A DNA stretch of 64,000 nucleotides from CAVZMO01 sp963776195. Its GTDB lineage: Bacteria; Nitrospirota; Thermodesulfovibrionia; Thermodesulfovibrionales; SM23-35. Below the pieces are notes generated by a model that did no database searches, had not been told where the DNA came from, and was given only the letters and a program-made list of their open reading frames with translations. Each line of letters starts with the position of its first letter. Positions within the stretch are counted from its first letter, which is position 1. Both the position numbers and the translations under genes were made by a program. Of this stretch, positions 53,655 through 63,158 are shown in pieces. The stretch lies in NCBI GenBank assembly GCA_963776195.1, contig CAVZMO010000011.1:1-64000 (forward strand). Direction: 5' to 3'.

Positions 53655-54575
53655 ATGAAAAGGATCAGCGTGCTTTTCTTGGTCGTGATTGCAGTGACAT
53701 TGCTTACCGGCTGCATCACCTTTCTGACCGAGATCAAGGTCCGGGGTGACGGCAGCGGGACGATGGTGCAGACGATGACCATAAATCCGGAGCAGATGAA
53801 GGAATCGATGGAAGGTATCGCGAAGCAGATGGGCGCCGCAACGACCGGATCGGAAGCGGATGCGAAAAAGAACTCCTCGAAGGCGTCGGAGGAGGACCCG
53901 TTCAAGGAGGGTGATCTCAAGGGCAAGGCCGCAGACCTGGGCCCGGGGGTGACGTTTGTGTCCGCGGAAAAGATCGACACGAAGACGGCCGCCGGTGTCC
54001 GCGTGACCTACGCCTTCAAGGACATCAATCAGCTGGCCGTCAACCCCAAGCCCGCCGCGGCGATGGGGACAGCCGGTGCCGGAGCTTCCTCGCAGGACGC
54101 GCTGAAGTTCCACTTCAACCGCAAACCGAACGGCAACGCCGTTCTCACGGTCGTTCTGGCCCGCCCCAAGCCGGAGGCGACGAACGAACAAGCCGCCAAA
54201 CCGCTGCAGCCGGCTTCTCCGGAGGCGGCGAACGAACAAGCCGCCAAACCGTTACAGCCGGCTTCTCCGGAGGAATCGGCCCAGCAGATGGCTATGATGA
54301 AGCAGATGTTCAAAGGTCTCCATATGGGCATGGCCGTCGATGTGGCGGGCAAGGTCGTCAAGACGAACAGCCTGTATGTCGAAGGATCGAAGGTCACGCT
54401 GATGGACATCGACTTCGACCCGCTTCTGTCCGACGAGGAGGGCTTCAAGACCTTGAGCGCGAAGATGGAGACGGCCATGGGAGATGACCGGAAGATAATG
54501 GAGGCTTTGAAAGGAATCAAGGGCCTCAAGATTACGACGGATCCGGAAATCTCGATCGAGTTCGCTCCCGAATAG
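53655..54575 (+). CDS. Lipoprotein with tandem repeat, GC-rich
   Basis: 306 residues from the ATG at 53655, which starts a normal lipoprotein signal peptide (MKRISVLFLVVIAVTLLTGC; lipid on Cys20). The mature part opens with a beta-strand-like TEIKVRGDGSGTMVQTMTIN. A low-complexity spacer contains two 16-residue repeats (54174-54269), and a C-terminal MDIDFDPLLSDEEGF region ends in EISIEFAPE. Function not recognised. Codon use and GC are much higher than in the neighbours, suggesting a different origin. Confidence 0.7.
   Translation: MKRISVLFLVVIAVTLLTGCITFLTEIKVRGDGSGTMVQTMTINPEQMKESMEGIAKQMGAATTGSEADAKKNSSKASEEDPFKEGDLKGKAADLGPGVTFVSAEKIDTKTAAGVRVTYAFKDINQLAVNPKPAAAMGTAGAGASSQDALKFHFNRKPNGNAVLTVVLARPKPEATNEQAAKPLQPASPEAANEQAAKPLQPASPEESAQQMAMMKQMFKGLHMGMAVDVAGKVVKTNSLYVEGSKVTLMDIDFDPLLSDEEGFKTLSAKMETAMGDDRKIMEALKGIKGLKITTDPEISIEFAPE
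54174..54269 (+). repeat. Tandem 48-base repeat in lipoprotein gene
   Basis: Two adjacent copies of a 16-codon unit (NEQAAKPLQPASPEA in protein), differing at only a few bases. Likely a recent in-frame duplication. Confidence 0.85.
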
Positions 54576-54679
54576 GCTCCTCGGCGAGCGAGGGCCCAAA
54601 GCCCGCCTCTCCACCTTTTCCACATTATCGTGCTAAAATTTATTGCACATATTTGCATGAATTTTAGACGGACAGAAGT

Positions 54680-54856
54680 ATGATTATTGAAGTAAGAAAT
54701 GAAGACCAAATAGATATCGTTGAATCCCTTGCCAATGAAATTTGGACTGAACATTATACCCCTATCATTGGCAAGGATCAGGTCAAATACATGCTCGATA
54801 AATTTCAATCGAAAGATGCAAGATATCGGCAATGGCTTTATAATGGACGATTTTAA
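54680..54856 (+). pseudogene. Truncated GNAT acetyltransferase
   Basis: 58 codons resemble the N-terminus of a GNAT-family acetyltransferase (IIEVRNEDQIDIVESLANEI, HYTPIIGKDQVKYMLDKFQS) and end before the acetyl-CoA-binding motif. The rest of the domain is absent, so it is a remnant. Confidence 0.5.
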
Positions 54857-55074
54857 AATGGAAAAACGTGTTTAATTATTGTAAAGACTGTGATTTCACT
54901 TTTTCAGATAGAGAAAGTCCTTTTGTTGTATGTATGCATTCAAACATGACGCTGAAGAAAGGGATAAATACCGAACCCGAATTGACAACGAAGAGAAGTA
55001 GCAATAAAATTGAAACAAAGAGGGAGAAGAACTGAGGAATAGTCCTGACAATAGACATGAAGGAGGTGAATGAA

Positions 55075-55275
55075 ATGGCACAAGGAACTGTGAAATGGTT
55101 TAACGAGAGTAAAGGTTTCGGATTCATTACTGCTGAAGACGGCACTGATGTTTTTGTCCACCACACGTCCATCCAAGGCGGTGGTTTTAAAACCCTTACT
55201 GAAGGTGACAAAGTTAGCTTTGATATTGAACAAGGCCCGAAAGGCCCCAAGGCGGTCAATGTGGTTAAACTGTAA
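55075..55275 (+). CDS. csp: Cold-shock protein
   Basis: 66 residues with the whole cold-shock domain: GTVKWFNESKGFGFIT (RNP1), DVFVHHTSI (RNP2) and KVSFDIEQGPKGPKAVNV. The start is the ATG at 55075, because AAGGAGGTGAATGAA directly precedes it; an upstream in-frame ATG would include that site in the protein. It binds single-stranded RNA as a chaperone. About 170 bases of leader lie in front, which could fold as a cold-responsive 5' region, but no structure was assigned. Confidence 0.95.
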   Translation: MAQGTVKWFNESKGFGFITAEDGTDVFVHHTSIQGGGFKTLTEGDKVSFDIEQGPKGPKAVNVVKL

Positions 55276-55360
55276 TTAAATTGAGAAGATCCCTTCAGGG
55301 CTTAAATTTCTTGCTGAAATTGTTAAGATAAACATGAAATTGTCCGATTAAGAAAGATGT

Positions 55361-56482
55361 ATGGATATCCGGAAACTCAGAGGGATTATCCAGGAAACTC
55401 TGCATTCTGTGGGAATCGCCATCGACGGGTCCAGTCCATGGGACATACATATCAAGGATGAGCGGTTCTTCAAAAGGGTCTTCAGTGACGGGAGCCTCGG
55501 GCTCGGGGAATCCTTTATGGACGCTTGGTGGGAGTGTGATCGCCTCGATGAATTTTTCTACAGGCTCATGCCTCTTCAGCCTGAAGAGACGGTCAAGAAA
55601 AATCTTAGCCTCAAGTGTGAGATATTCAAGGCGGTTGTTTTCAACCTGGCGAACAGGTCGAGAGCATTTACAGTCGGGGAGAAGCATTACGATCTAGGTA
55701 ATGAGCTCTTCAGGAGGATGCTCGATAGGCGGATGGTTTACAGCTGCGGCTACTGGAAAAATCTTGGGAATCTCGACGAGGCGCAGGAAGCGAAGCTGGA
55801 CCTGACCTGCAGGAAGCTGGGACTTCAACCGGGGGACCGGGTGCTGGATATCGGTTGCGGGTGGGGGAGCTTTGCCGGATATGCTGCTGAGCGATACGGT
55901 GTGAGCGTAGTCGGCATCACTGTTTCGAGAGAGCAATTCGCGCTCGCACAGGAATTCTGTGCGGAGCTGCCCGTCGAGATCAGACTTCAGGACTACCGGG
56001 AATTGAACGAACCATTTGATCACATCGTTTCCATTGGCATGTTCGAGCACGTCTGTCATAAGAACTACAGGAAATACATGGAGATTGTGCACAGGTGCCT
56101 GAAAGATGACGGGCTCTTCCTGCTGCATACCATCGGAGATAGTTGCTCACATGTTACCATGGAACCATGGTTTGGAAAGTACATATTCCCGAACTCGCTA
56201 ATCCCTTCCATGAAGCAGATCAGTGAATCGGTAGAAAAGCTTTTTATCATTGAGGACTGGCACAATTTCGGTTCTTATTACGATCCTACACTGATGTCGT
56301 GGTACGATAACTTCGACCGGAATTGGGCTGCATTGCATGAACTCTACGACGACCGTTTCTACCGCATGTGGAAATACTATCTTTTGAGCTGTGCGGGTAC
56401 CTTCAGGTCACGATGCCTGCAGGTGTGGCAGATCGTGTTCTCTAAGAACGGCATACCCGGAGGATATACCTCAGTCCGATAA
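55361..56482 (+). CDS. cfa: Cyclopropane-fatty-acyl-phospholipid synthase
   Basis: 373 residues. The N-terminal domain includes RFFKRVFSDGSLGLGESFMDAWWECDRLDEF. The SAM site is RVLDIGCGWGSFAGYAAERYGV, preceded by YDLGNELFRRMLDRRMVYSCGYW. The C-terminal KYIFPNSLIPSMKQISESVE and YYDPTLMSWYDNF are Cfa hallmarks. It methylenates unsaturated acyl chains of membrane lipids using SAM. It lies 85 bases after the cold-shock gene, possibly under common control. Confidence 0.93.
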   Translation: MDIRKLRGIIQETLHSVGIAIDGSSPWDIHIKDERFFKRVFSDGSLGLGESFMDAWWECDRLDEFFYRLMPLQPEETVKKNLSLKCEIFKAVVFNLANRSRAFTVGEKHYDLGNELFRRMLDRRMVYSCGYWKNLGNLDEAQEAKLDLTCRKLGLQPGDRVLDIGCGWGSFAGYAAERYGVSVVGITVSREQFALAQEFCAELPVEIRLQDYRELNEPFDHIVSIGMFEHVCHKNYRKYMEIVHRCLKDDGLFLLHTIGDSCSHVTMEPWFGKYIFPNSLIPSMKQISESVEKLFIIEDWHNFGSYYDPTLMSWYDNFDRNWAALHELYDDRFYRMWKYYLLSCAGTFRSRCLQVWQIVFSKNGIPGGYTSVR

Positions 56483-56499
56483 GGTGCCCTCGCTTCCGT

Positions 56500-56691
56500 T
56501 CATTCTGAATTTTCTGAACCTTTTTCGGTAAAAAAATGCAAAAGGAATTCTGCATCTTTCGGGGGCAAATCAAACTTCAAACAGGCCTGGCCGATTAGCC
56601 CGGACAGGTTAGCCCCGGGATTATCGAGACGCTCATCCGATATCCACTTGACTGCCCTTCTCAGTTGTTCACCCTCAGGCAGAATACTCAT
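56500..56691 (-). CDS. Conserved small hypothetical protein, 63 aa
   Basis: Short helical protein (ILPEGEQLRRAVKWISDERL, LSGLIGQACLKFDLPPKDAEFLLHFF). It matches the pattern of a small conserved hypothetical family in anaerobic delta-type bacteria, recalled from general knowledge and with no known role. The start has AGGAGGAC upstream. Convergent with cfa. Confidence 0.7.
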   Translation of the reverse strand: MSILPEGEQLRRAVKWISDERLDNPGANLSGLIGQACLKFDLPPKDAEFLLHFFTEKGSENSE

Positions 56692-56733
56692 TCCATTGTC
56701 CTCCTAATAATTTTTTGATTAACCGGCACACCG

Positions 56734-57450
56734 TTATTCCAAATCAATAGCCTTCTTTGTTTTTTCTTTTCTCTTCCCTTCCTTTTCTGCATACTGCTGC
56801 ATACATTCATCGTCTTTTCCCTTGACGAGGGAACATTGCAGATACTCTGCGATTTCAATGATACAGGCCCTGATCGCCTTCCCTGTTGGTGTCTTTTCAT
56901 ACTTTGAAAGGCTACCGGAAAAGATCCCCCTGCTTAAGCCCAAATTGAGGCCGCCCGACGATGAAGATGCCTCCACAGTCCGCGCATCGGCAATTTCACC
57001 GGTTGTCGTGTCTATTACTTTCACATCTACCGCCATGTATGCCTTTTCCTTTTTGCCTCCTATGGAGAATCCGCCGATGCCGATACCGCCACCGGTACCG
57101 CTTGTTTCTTCCTCGAATGCAGATACAGTCCCGGCTACAAGATACCGTGCGCCTTTAATTTTTCCTATCTTTGCCCTCGTCGATTTATCTACTCTGCCGG
57201 ATTCTCCCAGTTCCTGCTCTCCCAGAACCGCATCTATTTCCTTGCGCTCCAGAACCTGAAAGGCCTTGGTACTTACCAGTTCGGAGGCAAGCATGTCCTG
57301 CAGTTCCCTCCCTACTTTCCAGGACCACCATCCGGCGCTCGTCTCATTCGTAAATCTCAGAACACCGAGTCTCGGTTTCTCTGTGGCAAAACCCTCTGAC
57401 ACGACGACAAAAGTAAGACATATAATCATTAAAAAAAACAGCTTTTTCAT
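56734..57450 (-). CDS. CsgG/HfaB-like exported protein
   Basis: 238 residues from the ATG at 57450, which has GGAGGG upstream and opens a signal peptide (MKKLFFLMIICLTFVVVSEGFA). The CsgG-like domain shows RLGVLRFTNETSAGWW, LASELVSTKAFQVLERKEIDAVLGEQELG, AKIGKIKGARYLVAGTVSAFEE and AVDVKVIDTTTGEIADARTVE. Family members form outer-membrane export pores or act as periplasmic lipoproteins; no lipobox is seen. The C-terminus is very basic. No curli genes are nearby, so the role is unknown. Confidence 0.82.
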   Translation of the reverse strand: MKKLFFLMIICLTFVVVSEGFATEKPRLGVLRFTNETSAGWWSWKVGRELQDMLASELVSTKAFQVLERKEIDAVLGEQELGESGRVDKSTRAKIGKIKGARYLVAGTVSAFEEETSGTGGGIGIGGFSIGGKKEKAYMAVDVKVIDTTTGEIADARTVEASSSSGGLNLGLSRGIFSGSLSKYEKTPTGKAIRACIIEIAEYLQCSLVKGKDDECMQQYAEKEGKRKEKTKKAIDLE

Positions 57451-57685
57451 ACATTCCCTCCTGAAAGCAATATCGGTCTTAAAGATGATATAAGACTTTT
57501 TTTTAATTGTCAAACGTTTTGTACGAGTTGCAGACATTTTCGGACATCACATCGCTCCTGTGAGAAAAACTTTTTTTATCTTCGCTTGTTTAAGCAAAAA
57601 ATGCAAATGACTTACCGTAGACATTGCACAGGCGCTTTTTCTATCATTAAGTGGACCGTTGATATAGCCATCAGGAGGTTAAGAC

Positions 57686-58366
57686 ATGATAGACAAGATT
57701 GAAGAGTTTATTTTTTTATTGAAACAACCTCCGCCCTTCAAGGATGTCTTCAATCCCTGGAGAGATGCAGACAAGGAAAATGACAAGGGTTTCGATGCAC
57801 CGGAAATACGTACAAACCACCTCAGGCATTATCTTTTGGATCGTACCGAGAAAGCACGATATCTGCTTGTCGGCGAGGCAATCGGATACCAGGGCGGACA
57901 TTTCAGCGGTATCCCTATGACTTCCGAGCGTATCCTCCTCGGACACAAGGAAGAAGAGGGGATCTTTCCCCGTCACGTTTTGCCGGATCTTGAGCCCCAG
58001 CGGACCAGTAAGCCTGAGGTCATGCCAAAAGGGTTTTCCGAACCGACCGCGACAATAGTCTGGGGGGCACTTCTGAGACTCGGCCTGAAATCTACCGACT
58101 TCGTGTTATGGAACGTTTTCCCCTGGCATCCGTATGATCCGAAAAAAGGGTTCCTGAGCAATCGCAGGCCGGTCATTGACGAATTAAAATACGGATATCC
58201 CGTATTGAAAAAATTTCTTGCAATTTTTTCGGGGGAAAAAGTTATTGCTGTAGGGAAGATCTCTGCCGGATCATTCAGGACATTAGGCGTACCCTGTCAT
58301 GAAATCAGACACCCGGCAAATGGCGGCGCCAGAGAATTCAGAACCAAAATCAGACTACTCTTATAA
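57686..58366 (+). CDS. Uracil-DNA glycosylase superfamily protein
   Basis: 226 residues. ARYLLVGEAIGYQGGHFSGIPMTSE carries the first glycosylase motif (the GEAxGYQG type). WNVFPWHPYDPKK lies in the centre and EIRHPANGGAREFRTKI is the second motif, with the conserved His. It excises uracil or a related base from DNA in the cytoplasm. The ATG follows AGGAGGTTAAGAC. Confidence 0.85.
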   Translation: MIDKIEEFIFLLKQPPPFKDVFNPWRDADKENDKGFDAPEIRTNHLRHYLLDRTEKARYLLVGEAIGYQGGHFSGIPMTSERILLGHKEEEGIFPRHVLPDLEPQRTSKPEVMPKGFSEPTATIVWGALLRLGLKSTDFVLWNVFPWHPYDPKKGFLSNRRPVIDELKYGYPVLKKFLAIFSGEKVIAVGKISAGSFRTLGVPCHEIRHPANGGAREFRTKIRLLL

Positions 58367-58419
58367 AAAATAAGAATCAGCTTCTTCGTATGAAATCAAT
58401 AGAGACGGTATAATTAAGT

Positions 58420-59340
58420 ATGTTCGTTGCAGGCATTGGACAATCTTCTCTGGACTACCTTGCTGTCGTCGACGGTTACCCGCTTGTTGATACCAAAAAG
58501 GAGGTGCTTGAATGGCATGAGCAGTGTGGCGGCCCCGTTGCGACTGCTCTCGTGACGCTTTCACGCCTCGGAATTCCCTGCAAGTTTTACGGCGTTATCG
58601 GGGATGATTATGCGGGAGAACAGATCACCCGGTCTCTCAAGAATGAAAATATAGATATCAGCGGGATTGTGAAAAGGGAGGGGACGACATCCCAGATCGC
58701 ATTCATTGCAATCGAAAGGGGGACCGCGAAACGAACAATTTTTTGGAAGAGACCTTCAGGCGAGGCCTTAAAGGGAGCGGAACTCGGGGACAGTTTTCTT
58801 GAAGAGGCTGATTTCCTCCTCCTTGACGGGCTCATGCAGGAAGCCTCACTCTATGCCGCGGCGAGAGCGGGAGAACGCAGCATTCCTGTAATGCTCGACG
58901 CGGGACGGAACCGTCCCGGGATGCTTGAACTCGCAAGGCTTTCAGATTATGTCGTTGCATCCGGGGAATTCGCGAAGGACCTCGGATGGGATCTTTCGGA
59001 GGAAGGATTACAGCGGGAGAAGGAGAAACTCGGGGTGAAGGTCCTTACCGTAACACTGGGTGAACAGGGAAGTATCACCGTCTCTTATAATATGTTTCTC
59101 CGGATCCCGGCATTTAGCGTTAAAGCTATCGATACCACGGGCGCAGGAGATGCTTTCCACGGGGGGTACCTCTACGGGTTATTGCAGGAATGGAACCTCA
59201 GGGATACCATAATATTTGCGTCCGCTGTGGCTGCCATGAAGTGTACGAAAATCGGAGGAAGGGACGGTATCCCGAACCTGAGGGAGGTCAATGTCTTTTT
59301 GGCGGAGAGGGGTCATCCGATACCAGGACCGAAACAATAA
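58420..59340 (+). CDS. PfkB-family sugar kinase (ribokinase-like)
   Basis: 306 residues. The N-terminal GIGQSSLDYLAVVDGYP, CGGPVATALVTLSRLG, FYGVIGDDYAGEQI and the C-terminal AIDTTGAGDAFHGGYLYGLLQ (anion hole and catalytic Asp) define the family. It phosphorylates a sugar or nucleoside with ATP; the substrate cannot be told. The next gene begins 68 bases after its stop. Confidence 0.92.
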   Translation: MFVAGIGQSSLDYLAVVDGYPLVDTKKEVLEWHEQCGGPVATALVTLSRLGIPCKFYGVIGDDYAGEQITRSLKNENIDISGIVKREGTTSQIAFIAIERGTAKRTIFWKRPSGEALKGAELGDSFLEEADFLLLDGLMQEASLYAAARAGERSIPVMLDAGRNRPGMLELARLSDYVVASGEFAKDLGWDLSEEGLQREKEKLGVKVLTVTLGEQGSITVSYNMFLRIPAFSVKAIDTTGAGDAFHGGYLYGLLQEWNLRDTIIFASAVAAMKCTKIGGRDGIPNLREVNVFLAERGHPIPGPKQ

Positions 59341-59408
59341 ATGCAGCGATCCTTCGCCGGATGGACATTTCGGATTTCATGAGCTATCATTCCATAAGGA
59401 GAAGAAAT

Positions 59409-59936
59409 GTGAAAAGTCTGCTTGTCTTTTTATTATCGGTAACGTTTCTTTTTGCATCAAACGGCATGAGCAAGGAGGTGACGAAAATGGACGGATTGAA
59501 GATCTCAAGCTCCGCCTTTAAGGACAATGGACATATACCGGCGAAGTATACCTGCGACGGAAAGAACATTAGTCCCCCTCTTTTAATCGAAAATATACCT
59601 TCAAAAACGAAGTCGCTCGCCTTAATCGTTGACGATCCCGATGCGCCGGCAGGGACATGGGTCCACTGGGTTTTGTGGAACATTCCTCCCGATACGAAAC
59701 AGATCGGGGAAAATTCCGTTCCCCTCAAAACAGAACAGGGACTGAACGATTTCAGGAAACACGATTATGGCGGTCCGTGTCCTCCAGGGGGAACGCACCG
59801 ATATTTCTTTAAACTCTATGCCCTCGATACCGTTTTTAACCTGGGTTCTAACGCCGCAAAGGCCGAGCTGGAAGGGTCTATGAAGGGGCATATTATCGAA
59901 CAGGCCCAAATCATCGGCTTGTATAAACGAGGATAA
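59409..59936 (+). CDS. YbhB/YbcL-like (PEBP) exported protein
   Basis: 175 residues from the GTG at 59409, which follows AAGGAGAAGAAAT and opens a signal peptide (KSLLVFLLSVTFLFASNG). The PEBP fold has SSAFKDNGHIPAKYTCDGKN, LALIVDDPDAPAGTWVHWVL and GPCPPGGTHRYFFKLYALD. Bacterial members bind anions or phospho-ligands of unknown identity. Periplasmic. Confidence 0.9.
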   Translation: MKSLLVFLLSVTFLFASNGMSKEVTKMDGLKISSSAFKDNGHIPAKYTCDGKNISPPLLIENIPSKTKSLALIVDDPDAPAGTWVHWVLWNIPPDTKQIGENSVPLKTEQGLNDFRKHDYGGPCPPGGTHRYFFKLYALDTVFNLGSNAAKAELEGSMKGHIIEQAQIIGLYKRG

Positions 59937-59989
59937 CCGAGTTTGGAAATATCTATTCGTGGCGACGGGCAGCCACTTCAGAGAAATGG

Positions 59990-62797
59990 TTATTTCAGCT
60001 GATTCAAGATCCTGCCGAGTTCCTCAAGGGCCTTTCCCGCTTCTTCGTACTTCCCTTTGCCCATGAGGTTACGGTAGGACTCGAAGGCTTTGGCCGCAGC
60101 GGCAACGAGGTCTTTTCTGTCCGCTATTTTTTCCTCTTTTGTTGCTGTGGGTTTTACGGCGCTGAAGTTTGCAGAAGCCGCGATCTGCGGGAAGAATTTG
60201 CCGAGGGCTTCTTCAAAGGATGCGCCGTAAGCGAGCTGATCGCCGAACACTACGACGACTCTTCTCAACTCGGGCATTTTCCCCACCGATGCCTGGATAT
60301 AGATAGGCTGCACGTACATGATGCGATATCCGGAAAGCGGCACTGCGAGGAGGTTTCCGAATCTTACCTGGCTGCCCTGCTGGTTCCAGAGGGTGAGGTC
60401 CTTGCTTATCGTCTCGTCCTGGTTGATGCGGATGCCTATTTGGAGCGGGCCGTAGACCTGGCGGTCTTTCGGGAATTTGAAGAGCATCAGCTTTCCGTAC
60501 TTGTCACCGTCGCAGCGCGCCATGATCATGGCAACCATGTTGTTCCTTGGACTGTTCTTGTCCGTACTGTAAGGGGAGAAGGGGAGAGTCAGGACAAATT
60601 CTTCCCTGTCCGAGTCGGGCAGCTTCGATATCAGGTAATAGGGTAGAATGGGTTGCGCTTCCTCTTGCTTTATTGCGACCCTGGATACTTCCCAGGCATC
60701 CTCGCGGTTATAGAAGACGCCGGGGTCAGCCATGTGATAGATCGCATAGATGTGGCTCTGGACGGAGAGCAGGTCCTCGGGGTATCTCACGTGTGCCTTC
60801 AAGGATTGGGGCATGGCGTCGAAGGGTTTAAACAGGGCTGGAAATGCTTTTGCGTATGCCCGGATGACGGGATCGGTCTTGTCGGCGATATAGAAGTCAA
60901 CAGAACCTTCGTAGGCGTCGACCACTACCTTCACGCTGTTTCGGATGTAGTTTGCCTTTTCCATGGTCGGCTGGGAATAGGGATAGGTCGTTGCGGTCGT
61001 ATACGCGTCCCAGATGAAGTAGATCTTTCCTTCCGCTATCACATGGTACATGTCGCTATCGAAGGTGAGAAAGGGTGCGATTGCGCGTACTCTCCTGTTG
61101 ACGTCCCGCATGAAGAGAATGCGGCTTTCCGGGGTGAGTTCCTGGGTGGTGAAGAGCCTCAGTCCGTCGAACCGGATTGCGATGGCGAGTTTCTTCAGAA
61201 AGCTGTCGATCTTCACGCCCGCTTTTCCCGCATAGGTATTCTGGGCGTTGGTGTCGCCTTTCGGAAAATCGAATTCCTTCAGCTTCGTGTTTACGTAGAC
61301 ATGGTTGAATGTCTCTTCGCCGAAGTAGATCCGCGGCTGGTCTATCTTTAGTTCGGGATAGGACGCAACCGGCGGGATGTCCCTGATGTAGTATTCGGGC
61401 AACCCTTCATGGGTGAACTTATTTACCGGAGCGGCCACATCTCCGTAACCATGCGTGTAGATCATCGTCTCGTTCTGAAAAGTCCTCGACTGGGCCGCGA
61501 GGCGCTCGATGTTCAACTCGCGAAGGGAGAGCATGAGCTGGGTAAGCTTCCCGTTCAGTATGTAGCGGTCAACGTTGACATCGGGGAAATTGTAGTAGAG
61601 GCGTATGAACTGCGTCTGGTCGTTTACCGCTTTAAGGATATCCGGGGCCCAGAGCCGTATGCCGTTTATGATCGTCAGGTCGCTTTGGGCGAGAACCCCG
61701 CTGGGCAAAGGGTTGACGGGAAACTCTATCTCGGCGACGTTCGTGAGTCCGTAAGCTTCTTTTGTGAACTTTATGTTCTGTTCCAGGTAAGGCTTTTCGA
61801 GAGGGAGTTCGTTCGGCGCTACCCTGAAGTGCTGGATTATCTCGGGGATTATCCGGAGCCCGACGATCCATATCCCGCCGAGGAGAGCCGCGCTGGCGAG
61901 ATAGATGCTTACGGTCCGCCTGGTTGAGCTCGTGAAGGATGCGTAGAGGAAAAGGATCAGGCAACCCGCAAGAGCCACGAGGGCGACATTGTACGCGGGC
62001 AGCTGCGCGTGCAGGTCGGTCCATCCGGCTCCGTATACGACCCCACGATGGGAATAGAGGAGCTCGTACCGGGCGATAATGGTCCTGGCGATGAAGACTA
62101 AGGTGCCGAAGACGAAATTTGCCGAGACCTGTGTGATGAGACGGTGGATAAAAGGGTCACGGGTAAGGTTGTCGAAGGCAAGTCGCGGGAGCGTGCGAAA
62201 AAGGGCGTTCTCGGCAGCAAAGAGACCTCCTGCGAGCAAAAGGGAAAAGGAAAAGAGGCTGCCGAGCGAACCCACGATGAAATTCAAAAAGGGGAGTCTG
62301 AAAATGTAGAACCCTATGTCTTTCAGAAATACGGGGTCTTCTTTTCCGAAGGGTACGGCGTTGAAGAAAAGGAGCGCCTGAGTCCAGTAAGTAGAGCTTA
62401 TCGTTCCGGCGGCAATGAATAACGGCGCCTGGAGGAGAAGCGCTGCGGAGAGTATCAACTTCGAGCGGCTGTCCCTTACCGTCGACGGCCCTGAAGGTCT
62501 TGCGCCGTGGTACCAGAAAAAGACATTCGCCGCACCGAGCGAGGTTGCGACGAGTCCACCGGCGAGAAAGAGCTCGCCCCGCAGAAGGAGCACCTTCCAA
62601 TAGCGGCTTGCGTATCCGAGGCTGTCGTACCAGAGCGATGTAAGGTAAATGTTGCTCCAGATGTAGATGCAGGCAAGCGCCGTGAGTCCGAGTAGTGCAA
62701 ATGTCCCGGCTTTTTTGTAACGCCTTCTCTTTAGGTTGAGTAACACCGGTCGAAAGAAGATAAGGCCTATAAAGACAAAGATGAGAAAATTGAGCAT
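59990..62797 (-). CDS. UPF0182 family large membrane protein
   Basis: 935 residues. The N-terminal third has about seven membrane helices, beginning MLNFLIFVFIGLIFFRPVLL and including LYIWSNIYLTSLWYDSLGY-type segments. A long soluble part follows with SRTFQNETMIYTHGYG, YYIRDIPPVASYPE, PRIYFGEETF, AIRFDGLRLFTTQE, FYNREDAWEVSR and YLISKLPDSDREEFVLTLPF, all standard UPF0182 blocks. The C-terminal YGASFEEALGKFF and a helical tail complete it. The family is widespread and its function unknown. The length is normal. Confidence 0.93.
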   Translation of the reverse strand: MLNFLIFVFIGLIFFRPVLLNLKRRRYKKAGTFALLGLTALACIYIWSNIYLTSLWYDSLGYASRYWKVLLLRGELFLAGGLVATSLGAANVFFWYHGARPSGPSTVRDSRSKLILSAALLLQAPLFIAAGTISSTYWTQALLFFNAVPFGKEDPVFLKDIGFYIFRLPFLNFIVGSLGSLFSFSLLLAGGLFAAENALFRTLPRLAFDNLTRDPFIHRLITQVSANFVFGTLVFIARTIIARYELLYSHRGVVYGAGWTDLHAQLPAYNVALVALAGCLILFLYASFTSSTRRTVSIYLASAALLGGIWIVGLRIIPEIIQHFRVAPNELPLEKPYLEQNIKFTKEAYGLTNVAEIEFPVNPLPSGVLAQSDLTIINGIRLWAPDILKAVNDQTQFIRLYYNFPDVNVDRYILNGKLTQLMLSLRELNIERLAAQSRTFQNETMIYTHGYGDVAAPVNKFTHEGLPEYYIRDIPPVASYPELKIDQPRIYFGEETFNHVYVNTKLKEFDFPKGDTNAQNTYAGKAGVKIDSFLKKLAIAIRFDGLRLFTTQELTPESRILFMRDVNRRVRAIAPFLTFDSDMYHVIAEGKIYFIWDAYTTATTYPYSQPTMEKANYIRNSVKVVVDAYEGSVDFYIADKTDPVIRAYAKAFPALFKPFDAMPQSLKAHVRYPEDLLSVQSHIYAIYHMADPGVFYNREDAWEVSRVAIKQEEAQPILPYYLISKLPDSDREEFVLTLPFSPYSTDKNSPRNNMVAMIMARCDGDKYGKLMLFKFPKDRQVYGPLQIGIRINQDETISKDLTLWNQQGSQVRFGNLLAVPLSGYRIMYVQPIYIQASVGKMPELRRVVVVFGDQLAYGASFEEALGKFFPQIAASANFSAVKPTATKEEKIADRKDLVAAAAKAFESYRNLMGKGKYEEAGKALEELGRILNQLK

Positions 62798-62886
62798 GAT
62801 GGTTTCCTTCTCCGCAATTTGCGCTTGTATCCTCCCATAGCATATACGTAAGTTACTTTGCAGTCAACGGCCTATCAACAAGTATA

Positions 62887-63141
62887 TTAAAGGTGAGGCG
62901 ACGAAGGATACTTCGGCAACTCCTTGGGATTCGGCAACTCCTTGGGAGGTGGTTTTCTTCTTAAGAAGGACATAATAATCGCTCCGGTAATAATACCGCA
63001 GAGTGCAGAGAGGAATATAACCAACGCCAGCGATGCCTCGAATTTCCAGAAAAGAAAGGTTATTGCCACAGGCATCGCATTTTGTATGGAAAATATGACG
63101 ACAAGAGCCAGTACGATCAATAATATGACAAGCGTTGCCAT
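62887..63141 (-). CDS. LapA-domain membrane protein
   Basis: 84 residues with two membrane helices (about 2-22 and 35-60) and a proline-rich C-terminus containing a short repeat (PNPKELPK). It matches the lipopolysaccharide assembly protein A domain (VVIFSIQNAMPVAITFLFWKFEASLAL). LapA assists control of LPS synthesis in enteric bacteria; here the role is inferred from the domain. It is followed downstream by the UPF0182 gene on the same strand. Confidence 0.85.
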   Translation of the reverse strand: MATLVILLIVLALVVIFSIQNAMPVAITFLFWKFEASLALVIFLSALCGIITGAIIMSFLRRKPPPKELPNPKELPKYPSSPHL

Positions 63142-63158
63142 GGTGACTCCCTTAAGAT

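Noticed and set aside
53649..54239. 196-residue arginine/leucine-rich frame on the minus strand
   Set aside because: Antisense shadow of the GC-rich lipoprotein gene, caused by its codon bias.
54868..55035. 56-codon frame with a CxxC pair just before the cold-shock gene
   Set aside because: GTG start without a ribosome binding site, and a low-complexity tail; insufficient support.
60653..61351. 232-residue frame on the plus strand opposite UPF0182
   Set aside because: Shadow of a strongly recognised long gene.
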